Part shown: piece after piece, positions 17,578 to 26,835 of the stretch
Position numbering within the stretch: the stretch's first letter is position 1
Layout of the letters: every line of letters starts with the position of its first letter
From: Candidatus Limihabitans stercoravium
GTDB taxonomy: Bacteria > Bacillota > Clostridia > Christensenellales > CAG-314
Direction: 5' to 3'
Length of the DNA: 64,000 bases
Assembly: GCA_018715495.1 (NCBI GenBank)
Contig: DVLO01000044.1
Coordinates: 1 to 64,000, forward strand
Position numbers and translations under genes: made by a program
The notes under the pieces: model-generated
The model's database searches: none
The model's input: only the letters and a program-made list of their open reading frames with translations
What the model was told of the DNA's origin: nothing

Positions 17578-20500
17578 ATGGCTACTTCGAAACAACTGGT
17601 AGAATTGGACGTTGCTCTTCGTAAAGCGGTGGGTTATTCCTACTACAAGAGCAATGTGTCACTGATTGAACGACTGTACCTGAAAAACAACAGCCACGAG
17701 CCTTTAGCCAATGTGGAAGTGAAGTTGGAGAGTCAGCCGGAGTTTTTGTTGCCTTTCAGTAAACTTATACCGCAATTGCCTGCTGACAGTACGGTGGAAA
17801 TCGACACCGGAAACCAGGCATTGCTGTCGCCCTATTTTCTGTGCAATGTCAACAGCACAACTAAGGCTACTGTCAAGGTTACCGTGTCGGGTGAAAAGAA
17901 GTACTGTGTAAAGGAAAGCACCGTAACACTGCTTCCGTATGACGTGTGGCGTCCGGAAGGGGAATTTGTTGACCTGCTTGCAGGGTTTGTCAAGCCCCGT
18001 CACCCGGAAATAACAAGACTGAAAACCACTGTAAAGAAATTTCTTGCCGACTGGAAACTTCCTACCGATATTGACGGATACGTTCAGAGCAACAAGACAT
18101 CGGTAAGACAGTTGTCGGCAGCTATTTACGCAACTCTTCAATGGCTGCAACTGGAACCTCTGAAAGAACAATCGGATTTCCGCATCCGCAACTACTCAGA
18201 AATACTGCAATCCAAGAAGGCAACCATGACGGAAATTGCCGTTCTGTACAGTGCATGTGCCGAAAACTGCGGACTTCATCCGGTGATACTGGTTGGTGAA
18301 GGACAGACACACGCCGGCGTGTGGTTGTATGACAACTGCATGTTGGACAGCTACACCAACGACAGAGAACTGTTAAAGAAACTCACATCCGAAGGTATCA
18401 ACGACCTGTCCACCTTCGACATTTCGGCGTTGTACCAATCGGGAATACTCAACTACACCGGTGCGGAAAAGTCCTACTACTCCAAACTTGACAAGCCCGA
18501 AACATTCAGTTACTGCGTTGACATCAAGAGATGTCGTGCAGGTGGCGTAAGACCGCTTCCCGAAAGAGTTATAGGTGAAAACGGCGCACAACTGTTTACC
18601 GAAACGGACACCGACATCACATCCGCTCCCAAGGACATCGAAACGGGCAAGGTGCTTGACCTCAAAAACACCGTTTCCCGTGAGAAACAGTGGGAAAGAC
18701 GTCTGTTGGATCTGTCACAACGCAACATGTTGTTGCACTTCCGCCCGTCGGTGAGTTCACTGCATGTATTGAACACCAACCTTGCCGAAACAATCAGCTA
18801 TCTGTTGGACAAGCGTACATTTACCGTCAGCGAAATGCCGCCCGACATTGGCGGAGTGCTTGCCAAGTCACGCAATTTCGATACACCCGCAACATTAAAG
18901 AGTTTTGCAGAACTCAACACCATTGAATTAAAGAACAAGAGACTTCGTACTTTTGTAGATAAAAACAAATTAAAAACCACTTTGAATACCCTGTACCGTC
19001 GTGAACGCACCGCATTGGAAGAAATGGGTGCCGATCCATTGTATCTTGCAACAGGATTTTTGAAATGGTACGAAAAGCAGGACAGTATTTTCCCCAAATA
19101 CGCACCGCTGGTGCTGTTCCCCGTAACACTGATAAGAAAGGAAGGGGGCAAGGGTTACTCACTGCAACTGCGTGACGAAGGTTTCCAGATAAACACCACA
19201 CTGCTGGAATTTTTAAAGCAGGAATTCAACATAGACCTCAGAGGTCTTGACGTAATCCAACCGGAAGAATTTAACATCAACAACATCATTGCATCGGTAC
19301 GCAACAAGATTGTATCCATGCACGGATGGGACGTTGTGGAAGACGTACACCTTGCAATATTCTCTTTCACAAGATATCTGATGTGGAGCGACATCCGCAA
19401 TCACATTGATGAATTCAAGAAAAACAGCATTGTTTCCGCACTTGTAGACGGCAAGATGTACAACAGTGACAAATTGCAATTGCCCTCAGCCGACATCGAC
19501 CATGACTACAAGCCTCAGGATCTGATGTTGCCCATTGTAGCCGATTCGTCACAGTTCGAAGCCGTTTCAGCATCGCACAACGGCAACAGTTTTGTCTTGC
19601 ACGGACCACCGGGAACAGGTAAATCGCAAACAATTACCAATATCATTGCAGACGCACTGGCAAACGGCAAACGTGTATTGTTTGTGGCGGAAAAAATGGC
19701 GGCATTGTCCGTTGTTAAACAACGTCTTGACAGCATTGGAATAGGAGACTTCTGTCTGGAATTGCACTCCAACAAAGCCGACAAGACGGAAATCTGCGAA
19801 AAACTGTTAAACACTCTTGAAAGCAAACAGAAAGTAGCGTCGGATTTCAACGACGCTGCACAGAAATACCAGCAACTGCGTGACAAACTGTGCCAGGCAA
19901 TGGATGCACTGCACTACGACCACACATTGGGAAGCGTATACAACGCATGTCTTGAATATCTCAGAAACGCCGATGCGCCCGATGTAATGGAAATTGACAG
20001 CGCATTTGCCGATGACCTTACAAAAGACAAACTTCAGCGATACGAAACACTGCTTACCGAACTAGCAGTATATGCCCGTGAATGTGGAGAAGTACACCAC
20101 TCACCTTTCAACGATCTTGAAATCACCGAATACAAGACGGGCATGGAGAACAGTCTCAGTGTGTATTGCACCGTCATGATTGAAGAAACACAGCGATTGA
20201 AGTCTTACATCAGTCACATTTCCGACCTTTTCGGAATGCGTATCCGTGTACTGACAAAAACTAAGCTGGATTGTCTCAATCAACTGTGCAACATGTTGCT
20301 GGAAGCCAACAACGCCTACCGCACATTGTTTGCCGACGGAAACACCGAACTTGCAGTGCTTTTGGACAACTACGGCAAGACAATGTTGCACCACAACAAC
20401 ATTACAGAGCAATACCTTACAAAAAGCCGTGTTATTCCCGAACCTAATGCCAAGATAGAAATCCTGCGTCAGGAATTCAACACAGCAGGCATCCACAGCA

Positions 20501-23232
20501 ACGGCAAACTCAAGGGATTTATCAAACGTATACAGAAATACAGCAACACAACTCTTGACGACAAGTCAATTGAAAAGATGTGCGACCTTGCACTCTGTAT
20601 CTGGGAAACAGAACAGCAATGTGAGGAAATGGCAAAGCAACTTGCGTCAAAACTGGGGTTGTCCAGACGTCAGATGTCGGAGCTTGAAAACTTCTCCGAA
20701 CAATTGCAACGTCTTTACGGTCTTGCGTCCGATGTATTTGCGGAATTCAATGTGGCGCAGTTTAACAACGCTTGTTCCGACCTGTACATTAACGACAACA
20801 CTCTGATTGTTTCTAAGTTTATTGAGAGTTGCAACAGTTTCTATCGTCAGCAAGCAGAATTTTTCAAGAAATTCAACATAAACAGCGACTACTCTGTGCT
20901 GGACTGCAACTATCCCGACTTCATCGAAACAAAGTGCCGTGCATTGCGTGACAACGTGGATCTGTTTGACAACTGGTGCAAGTTCTACTCTACATCAGCC
21001 GAACTCAACAAACTGGGATTGTCATTCACAGTTCAACCACTCTTGGACGGCACGCTGACCAGCGACAACCTTTTGAGTTGCTTTAAAAAGAAAATCTACA
21101 ACCACTACATCACAACCACCGTTTCCGAAGACGAAGTGTTGAATCAGTTCAGTTCCGCACAAATTGAGGACAAGATTGAAAAATTCCGTCAGATAAACGA
21201 CACCTTCCTCAATGCTACACGTACCGAAATACTGAGACGACTTGTAGAAGGCGTGCCCGATGTGGACACCGAAGGCAAGCTGTCACTGGAAATTGTGGCA
21301 CTGCAAAAGACAGCCAAGTCATCTGCGCACAGTTACACATTGCGTAAACTGTTTGACGACATACCCAACTTGTTGTCAAAACTTGCGCCCTGTATGCTGA
21401 TGAGTCCCATTTCGGTAGCGCAATACATTGCTCCCGTTGCAAATACATTCGACCTTGTTGTATTTGACGAAGCATCACAGCTTCCCACTGCCGAAGCGGT
21501 AGGAGCAATTGCAAGAGGTAAGACGGTAATTGTAGTAGGCGACCCCAAACAGTTGCCTCCCACATCATTCTTCAACACCGATTACGTCGACGAAGAAAAC
21601 CTTGACCTTGAAGACCTTGAAAGCGTGCTTGACGATTGCATGGCGCTGGGACTTCCACAAAAGCACCTGCTGTGGCACTACCGTTCAAGACACGAAAGTC
21701 TGATTGCATTCCCCAACCTGATGTACTACGGCAACAAGCTGCACACATTCCCGTCACCCGACTCAATGGACAGCAAGGTAACACTGCGTTACCTGCCTGA
21801 CGGCGTGTACGACCGTGGCGTAACCAAGCAAAACAAAAAGGAAGCGGAAGCGCTCACCGAAGAGGTAAAACGAAGACTTACCGACAAGAACCTGTGCAAA
21901 CAGTCCATTGGTATTGTCACATTCAGTACTGCTCAGCAAGTGGCGGTAGAATCAGCAATCAACACAATGCTTGTCAAGAACAAACTGGAAAACATTGCAT
22001 ACGACCGTGAAGAACCTCTGTTTGTCAAAAACCTTGAAAACATCCAGGGTGATGAACGTGACGTAATACTGTTTTCGGTAGGATACGGACCGGACAGCCG
22101 TGGATACCTCTTGCTGAACTTCGGACCGCTCAACCAAAAGGCAGGCTGGAGACGTCTGAACGTTGCGGTTTCCCGTGCAAGGGAAGAAATGATCGTGTTC
22201 AGTTCAATGACTTCGGCAATGATTGACTTGTCACGTACCAACAGTAAGGGCGTTCAGGGATTGAAACGTTTCCTTGAATTTGCCGCCGGCGGTAAATCAA
22301 TGCTTGCTGTCAACGCCAACGACATTTCGGTAAGTAAACACGGAATAGGCAAACAAATTGCCAAGGAACTCCGAAAACAAGGCATTGAATGTCGTTACGA
22401 CCTGGGTGTATCCGACTTCAAGATTGACGTTGCGGTTGCCGACCCACGCAACAAGAAGAAATTCCTTCTTGCAATACTGTGTGACGGTGTTTACGACAAC
22501 TCTGTAAAGGACAAATTCATCCTGCAAACACAGACGTTGAAACGCCTGAACTGGAACGTAATGCGTGTGTGGACATTGAACTACTACAACAATCCCAAGC
22601 GTGAAATCCGCCGTATAAAAGATTACATTGCCAAACTTCTTGAAACGGGCAAGAAACCTGCCAACAAGACGGTAGACAAGTACCTGCGTGCTTACACCAC
22701 TGCAAATATCCGTGCGGAAAACGTTCAGTCCGACTACCTGTTCGAACAAGACAACGAAAAGAGTATTCTTCAACGTATGACGGCAATTGTTGAGAAGGAA
22801 TCGCCGTTGTCCACATCTTTCCTGATCAAGCGCACATTGAATTCCTACGGCATTGTTCGCAGCGGAAGCAAGATAAACAAGCGCATGACTGAACTTGTTG
22901 CTAAACTCAAATGCAACAGCGAAAACATCAACGGAACAACATTCCTGCGTGGCGATGACAGCTGTCTGCAATGCAACTTCTACCGTCCGCTGTCTACCAT
23001 GAAACTTGACATTGATGACATTTCGCCCTACGAAGTTGTCGCTGCGTCACGAAGCGTGCTTGAAGACCGCATTGCCCTTCCTATGGAAGAACTGGTCGTT
23101 GAAACAGCACAGAAACTGGGCTACGGCAAGAACAACAACGCTCTTCTGGATCACGTAAAACAATGTATCTTGTACGGTGTAAGACGATCTATACTGATTG
23201 TCACCGCCAACGGCAAGATAACTAAAGCGTAA
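17578..23232 (+). CDS. Giant DUF4011-SF1 helicase-Vsr-like nuclease-DUF3320 protein (Hhe-like defence candidate)
   Basis: The 1,884-residue product is one continuous frame starting at ATG behind AAAGGAG. Domains in order: a beta-rich N-terminus; a transglutaminase-like fold (about 130-290) whose expected Cys is replaced (A-T-M-T-E-I); DUF4011 beginning R-L-L-D-L-S-Q-R-N at about 374; an SF1 helicase with Walker A GPPGTGKS near 676, DEASQ near 1297, then G-D-P-K-Q-L, H-Y-R-S-R-H, Q-G-D-E-R-D and V-A-V-S-R-A-R-E; an MTES_1575/Vsr-like nuclease (about 1585-1690) that keeps I-D-V-A-V but has L-A-I-L-C-D-G where family members have an acidic residue before C-D-G; and DUF3320 at the C-terminus. This layout matches the single-gene Hhe antiphage protein. 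No other defence gene adjoins it. Confidence 0.82.
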   Translation: MATSKQLVELDVALRKAVGYSYYKSNVSLIERLYLKNNSHEPLANVEVKLESQPEFLLPFSKLIPQLPADSTVEIDTGNQALLSPYFLCNVNSTTKATVKVTVSGEKKYCVKESTVTLLPYDVWRPEGEFVDLLAGFVKPRHPEITRLKTTVKKFLADWKLPTDIDGYVQSNKTSVRQLSAAIYATLQWLQLEPLKEQSDFRIRNYSEILQSKKATMTEIAVLYSACAENCGLHPVILVGEGQTHAGVWLYDNCMLDSYTNDRELLKKLTSEGINDLSTFDISALYQSGILNYTGAEKSYYSKLDKPETFSYCVDIKRCRAGGVRPLPERVIGENGAQLFTETDTDITSAPKDIETGKVLDLKNTVSREKQWERRLLDLSQRNMLLHFRPSVSSLHVLNTNLAETISYLLDKRTFTVSEMPPDIGGVLAKSRNFDTPATLKSFAELNTIELKNKRLRTFVDKNKLKTTLNTLYRRERTALEEMGADPLYLATGFLKWYEKQDSIFPKYAPLVLFPVTLIRKEGGKGYSLQLRDEGFQINTTLLEFLKQEFNIDLRGLDVIQPEEFNINNIIASVRNKIVSMHGWDVVEDVHLAIFSFTRYLMWSDIRNHIDEFKKNSIVSALVDGKMYNSDKLQLPSADIDHDYKPQDLMLPIVADSSQFEAVSASHNGNSFVLHGPPGTGKSQTITNIIADALANGKRVLFVAEKMAALSVVKQRLDSIGIGDFCLELHSNKADKTEICEKLLNTLESKQKVASDFNDAAQKYQQLRDKLCQAMDALHYDHTLGSVYNACLEYLRNADAPDVMEIDSAFADDLTKDKLQRYETLLTELAVYARECGEVHHSPFNDLEITEYKTGMENSLSVYCTVMIEETQRLKSYISHISDLFGMRIRVLTKTKLDCLNQLCNMLLEANNAYRTLFADGNTELAVLLDNYGKTMLHHNNITEQYLTKSRVIPEPNAKIEILRQEFNTAGIHSNGKLKGFIKRIQKYSNTTLDDKSIEKMCDLALCIWETEQQCEEMAKQLASKLGLSRRQMSELENFSEQLQRLYGLASDVFAEFNVAQFNNACSDLYINDNTLIVSKFIESCNSFYRQQAEFFKKFNINSDYSVLDCNYPDFIETKCRALRDNVDLFDNWCKFYSTSAELNKLGLSFTVQPLLDGTLTSDNLLSCFKKKIYNHYITTTVSEDEVLNQFSSAQIEDKIEKFRQINDTFLNATRTEILRRLVEGVPDVDTEGKLSLEIVALQKTAKSSAHSYTLRKLFDDIPNLLSKLAPCMLMSPISVAQYIAPVANTFDLVVFDEASQLPTAEAVGAIARGKTVIVVGDPKQLPPTSFFNTDYVDEENLDLEDLESVLDDCMALGLPQKHLLWHYRSRHESLIAFPNLMYYGNKLHTFPSPDSMDSKVTLRYLPDGVYDRGVTKQNKKEAEALTEEVKRRLTDKNLCKQSIGIVTFSTAQQVAVESAINTMLVKNKLENIAYDREEPLFVKNLENIQGDERDVILFSVGYGPDSRGYLLLNFGPLNQKAGWRRLNVAVSRAREEMIVFSSMTSAMIDLSRTNSKGVQGLKRFLEFAAGGKSMLAVNANDISVSKHGIGKQIAKELRKQGIECRYDLGVSDFKIDVAVADPRNKKKFLLAILCDGVYDNSVKDKFILQTQTLKRLNWNVMRVWTLNYYNNPKREIRRIKDYIAKLLETGKKPANKTVDKYLRAYTTANIRAENVQSDYLFEQDNEKSILQRMTAIVEKESPLSTSFLIKRTLNSYGIVRSGSKINKRMTELVAKLKCNSENINGTTFLRGDDSCLQCNFYRPLSTMKLDIDDISPYEVVAASRSVLEDRIALPMEELVVETAQKLGYGKNNNALLDHVKQCILYGVRRSILIVTANGKITKA

Positions 23233-23237
23233 ACCAA

Positions 23238-23273
23238 AACAAGCAACCGACAACAAACGGTTGCTTGTTTTTT
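23238..23273 (+). terminator. Terminator after the helicase-nuclease gene
   Basis: A 12-bp perfect stem (AACAAGCAACCG with CGGTTGCTTGTT) with an 8-base loop ends in a T-tract. Confidence 0.9.
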
Positions 23274-23386
23274 GTCTGGTTAAAGTAAATTCAGTGCGAT
23301 TAAATTGCCAAACAAACAGCAAATCATTGAACAAATAGTATATATGTGTTAAACTGTAAGCAACTGAACAGAGGGGGGGAAACATA

Positions 23387-25375
23387 ATGAAAGCAAAGAA
23401 AATTGCGGCAATCGTTTTCAGTTACCTGATTGCCATTGCTCTCATCATCGGAATGTGGGTGCTGGGATACTACACCTACAATGGAAAATATCTGCATTGG
23501 ATACTTCTAGGTGTGTCATTAGCAGTAATGCTTACATGCTTTATTGCAAATATTGTGCTGACAGCTAAATTCAGCAAAAAGTACAACGACATGTCAATGA
23601 AACAATTGTACGAAATGTCCAAACAATGGAAAAGTGAAGTGGAAAGCGATTACCTGTCCGCACAACGCAAGGTAGACAAACTGATCACCCTTGCCAACAC
23701 TTATTTAATTTTTCTCATTGTAATTCAATGTGTGTTCTTTTACTCATTGGGTTGCACGAAAGCAGACTTTGGCGCAGGAATAATCGGCATTTCAATCTTT
23801 GCCTTTGCGCCGTTGTTTTTTAAACTTCTTTATCCTGCGGTAGAAGAACAACCGAAATCTACATTAATATCAGAAAAACAATTTCCAATGCTGTACGAAA
23901 CAGCAAGGCGTGCCTACCAAACAACCCACTGCACGGGACAGCTTCAACTTGCCTACAGCAACGAAGGAATTGCAATTAACAAGGTTGGCAACAAGATTAC
24001 TGTCTTTCTTCATCCTTCCGTCGTGCGTTTGCTTACACAGGAAGAACTGTACAACGTACTGATACACGAATTTGCACACGACGTAAACGTAGACACAAGA
24101 CGGACAATGCGTTACTTCAAGGCGGAGCAAAAATGGATAGCCGACGACGGAGTCAGTTACAATTCGCTGTTTACGTCGCTATTGGAACAAAAACTGTCGC
24201 TTGCAATAACCAAATACCGTGCTTTTTCATCACGTTACCACGAAATCAAGGCGGATGAATTGGTCGCTGAACTTGGAAACGCACAACACTACACCAATGC
24301 CAATGCAAAGTCAGAAATGTACAAGCTGTACACTCAGGGCGAAAACTATGTGATGAACTACGAAATATTTGCTTCCGACAATCCGCCTGAAAATTGGTAC
24401 AACAAGGATATCGAAAGTTTTTTCAACGCTAAAAAATCATTTGAACAACAGTGGAAAAAACAAATGGAAGTAGAACTGCCTGCAATGAACGACAGTCACC
24501 CTACCTTCCGTATGCGTATGGAAAACGCCAACTGCACCCACTACGACTGCGACACAGTTGAAGACAATTCGCAGTACGTGGACGAACTTGATCGTTTCAT
24601 TGAATTTGGCAACAAATTGGTGTGCAAAGAAATGAAACCACATTACCAATTTATACACGAAGAAGCCTACCTGTTGCGACAAAAAAACATTGAAACCTAC
24701 CAAAAGTTTAAGGAAGGAGCGAACATTTCTTCCAACACACTGGTAGAATGTGCAAAATCACTGTTCAATGTAGACAATTCAAAGGCTGCCGAAATTGCTG
24801 AAGTTCTTATAGACAGAAAATCGCCGTGGGGATACTACATCATGGCAATGGTACACTTCTTAAACAATGATGAAAGATGTGTGCCACTATTTGAAGAAGC
24901 AATGAAGACATCGACGCTTGCTGCGGACTGTATTCAGAACATAGGATTGTTTGCATTGCGCAGCGGAAACCAACAGTTGTTAGACGAATACCGTAGCAGA
25001 GTTGCCGACACCATGCAGACGGCAAAGGACATCTACAACGACAGGGTGTGGACACCGAAAATTGCTCTCAAACAATGCAACCTTACAGAAAAAACACGCA
25101 ATCAACTGATTGATGAACTGAAAAAGCAATTCAAGGACGACCTTACCGCCATTTACATGGCAACTTACAACAAGGCCAGTACAGAAACACACCTTGTAAT
25201 GGTGCAATTTGACAAGAAACTCAAACCTCAGCAACTTTACCCACTGTTCGAACAGTTGTCGGAAGTGATTGAAAACTTCGGCGACGAAAACATCTGTCCT
25301 TCCGTGACGCTCAACAAACAACAATTCAATGCCATCAAAAAGGTAGACGGATCGCTTGTGTACCAAAAGGATTGA
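23387..25375 (+). CDS. M48-type membrane metalloprotease with helical C-terminal region
   Basis: The 662-residue product has about four hydrophobic helices in the first 150 residues. A zinc protease domain follows, with H-E-F-A-H near residue 227 (two zinc His and the catalytic Glu) and a downstream E-I-K-A-D-E-L segment that supplies the third ligand. After about residue 380 it is soluble and helical with TPR-like A-A-E-I-A-E-V and G-Y-Y-I-M-A patterns. It resembles HtpX/M48 proteases that cleave membrane proteins but is over twice their length. A GAGGGGGG ribosome site precedes ATG 23387. It is followed at once by a broken small membrane gene that was probably its partner. Confidence 0.82.
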   Translation: MKAKKIAAIVFSYLIAIALIIGMWVLGYYTYNGKYLHWILLGVSLAVMLTCFIANIVLTAKFSKKYNDMSMKQLYEMSKQWKSEVESDYLSAQRKVDKLITLANTYLIFLIVIQCVFFYSLGCTKADFGAGIIGISIFAFAPLFFKLLYPAVEEQPKSTLISEKQFPMLYETARRAYQTTHCTGQLQLAYSNEGIAINKVGNKITVFLHPSVVRLLTQEELYNVLIHEFAHDVNVDTRRTMRYFKAEQKWIADDGVSYNSLFTSLLEQKLSLAITKYRAFSSRYHEIKADELVAELGNAQHYTNANAKSEMYKLYTQGENYVMNYEIFASDNPPENWYNKDIESFFNAKKSFEQQWKKQMEVELPAMNDSHPTFRMRMENANCTHYDCDTVEDNSQYVDELDRFIEFGNKLVCKEMKPHYQFIHEEAYLLRQKNIETYQKFKEGANISSNTLVECAKSLFNVDNSKAAEIAEVLIDRKSPWGYYIMAMVHFLNNDERCVPLFEEAMKTSTLAADCIQNIGLFALRSGNQQLLDEYRSRVADTMQTAKDIYNDRVWTPKIALKQCNLTEKTRNQLIDELKKQFKDDLTAIYMATYNKASTETHLVMVQFDKKLKPQQLYPLFEQLSEVIENFGDENICPSVTLNKQQFNAIKKVDGSLVYQKD

Positions 25376-25382
25376 GGTAAAA

Positions 25383-25816
25383 ATGACAATTTTAGATATA
25401 GCAATTCTTATTTTTGTAGTAATGGACTTTCCAACGTTCTGGTAATGTATTTCAAGCCCGACTTCAAGTACGCCAACAGTATGGCAGTGTTTAAACAATG
25501 GGCTGAGAGTCAGCAGGACGAAAAACAACGTCTGTTTGTAAAATATCTTGTCAACTGGGTAGCCAACTGCAAGTTGATATTTATTGCACTTCTGCTTGTA
25601 GTTGTGTTTTTTGCCAACGAACAAGTAAAGATCTTTGCCGTTGTGGCAATGATTGTGTCCATTGCAATGTACTTCGTTTAATTACATTCAATCATACGCA
25701 AACTTGACAAACAGGGAGAAATAACACCCAAGGGATACAGTAAACAGCTTGCACTGACCATTGCGGTGTTCATGGTGATGTTTACGGTAGCACTTGTTGT
25801 CCACCTGGTAATTTAA
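25383..25816 (+). pseudogene. Broken four-helix membrane protein gene downstream of the M48 protease
   Basis: ATG 25383 behind GAGGT opens a helix in one frame that meets a stop at 25443. The matching continuation runs in another frame, so about one base is missing near 25420-25430. That second frame encodes two more helices and hits TAA at 25679-25681. The same frame then continues without a break to 25816, encoding a Lys-rich loop and a fourth helix. Repairing the shift and the stop would give about 144 residues with four hydrophobic helices. The two lesions make it a pseudogene unless they are sequencing errors. The intact gene would have followed the protease by 7 bases. Confidence 0.7.
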
Positions 25817-25830
25817 CAGCTTTAAATCTG

Positions 25831-25861
25831 ACACACAGCTCATACGGGCTGTGTGTTTTTT
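25831..25861 (+). terminator. Terminator after the protease locus
   Basis: ACACACAGC pairs with GCTGTGTGT across an 8-base loop and is followed by six or more T. It lies 15 bases after the broken gene. Confidence 0.85.
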
Positions 25862-25933
25862 GTCCAGTAAATTTGATAGTATTTTTCTAATAGAGAACAA
25901 CTTTTTTTATTACAAAATACAACACAAACAGCG

Positions 25934-25962
25934 TTGACGAAACTAAATCTACACATTACACT
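25934..25962 (+). promoter_or_regulatory. Promoter of the ECF S-component gene
   Basis: TTGACG at 25934-25939 and TACACT at 25957-25962 with 17 bases between. The leader to ATG 26005 is only about 35 bases and too short for a known vitamin riboswitch. Confidence 0.6.
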
Positions 25963-26004
25963 ACCATTGATACAGGACGACTTGCCCATACATAGGAGAA
26001 ACAC

Positions 26005-26628
26005 ATGAAAAAATTCAACACACTAAACGTAGTAACAACTGCGATGCTGACAGCACTGGCTGTAATTCTTGCCCGCACCTTCCACCACCTTGCAGGGGGT
26101 GCGCTGGGTTCCCTGTTCAGTCCCATGCACTTTCCCATACTTGTAGCGGGATTACTGTGCGGACCCTATCTTGGCCTTATCGGCGGACTGTTTGCGCCAA
26201 TTCTGTCATTCGCAATGAGCGGAATGCCGGCGTTCCCCAACGGACTTGTACCGATAGCGTTTGAATTGGCTGCCTACGGGTTCTTTGCAGGATTACTCCG
26301 AAGCGTATTTATAAAAAACAACAAGGTAAACAAATTCGCATCGGTGATTGCCCTTGCCATTTCGATGGTAATCGGACGTCTTATAAACGCACTTGTGGGT
26401 GCAGTACTGATGACCGCAACGGCAGGAACGCCCTTCTTCGTCAATTTGTGGACGAAGTTTATAGGAAACTTCACTTCAACATGGCTTGCAATCATTCTTC
26501 AACTTGTGTTGATACCTGCTCTGCTTTTCGCATTGAAGAAAGGCGGAATACTTGTCAAGTACATTGACGACAACTCCCAACCACAATCAGACGAAGTTAA
26601 AGGGGAACAACCTGTCCAACAACACTGA
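26005..26628 (+). CDS. ECF transporter S component (vitamin-binding membrane subunit)
   Basis: The 207-residue product has about six hydrophobic helices, an N-terminal A-M-L-T-A-L-A motif of the kind S components use to dock EcfT, and P-M-H-F-P-I-L-V-A-G-L-L-C-G-P near residue 40. It would capture a vitamin or similar trace nutrient and work with shared EcfA/EcfT subunits, which are not in this window. The sequence resembles PanT-type pantothenate S components, but the substrate is not certain. The tail is Gln-rich and polar. It has its own promoter and is a single-gene unit. Confidence 0.8.
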   Translation: MKKFNTLNVVTTAMLTALAVILARTFHHLAGGALGSLFSPMHFPILVAGLLCGPYLGLIGGLFAPILSFAMSGMPAFPNGLVPIAFELAAYGFFAGLLRSVFIKNNKVNKFASVIALAISMVIGRLINALVGAVLMTATAGTPFFVNLWTKFIGNFTSTWLAIILQLVLIPALLFALKKGGILVKYIDDNSQPQSDEVKGEQPVQQH

Positions 26629-26795
26629 TTTTAAATGTAAATTGACAATTTGATGTAAGTAATTGAGTGCAATGTTTAACACAGATAAAACATCGCCGCA
26701 TTGTACCAACAACAGAAAGTAATGAAATAAAATTACATTGAAATAAATCTTGCTTTCACACTGAACAAACCTACAAAATCAATAGGACAAAAAAA

Positions 26796-26823
26796 CACAG
26801 CACCGTGTGGTGCTGTGCTTTTA
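26796..26823. terminator. Bidirectional terminator between convergent genes
   Basis: CACAGCACC and GGTGCTGTG form a 9-bp stem with a 4-base loop. The minus strand has a seven-T tract and the plus strand CTTTTAATTT. Confidence 0.85.
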
Positions 26824-26835
26824 ATTTAGTATGTA

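Noticed and set aside
25863-26004. Vitamin riboswitch before the ECF S component
   Set aside because: The promoter lies only about 42 bases before the ATG, leaving no room for a known aptamer.
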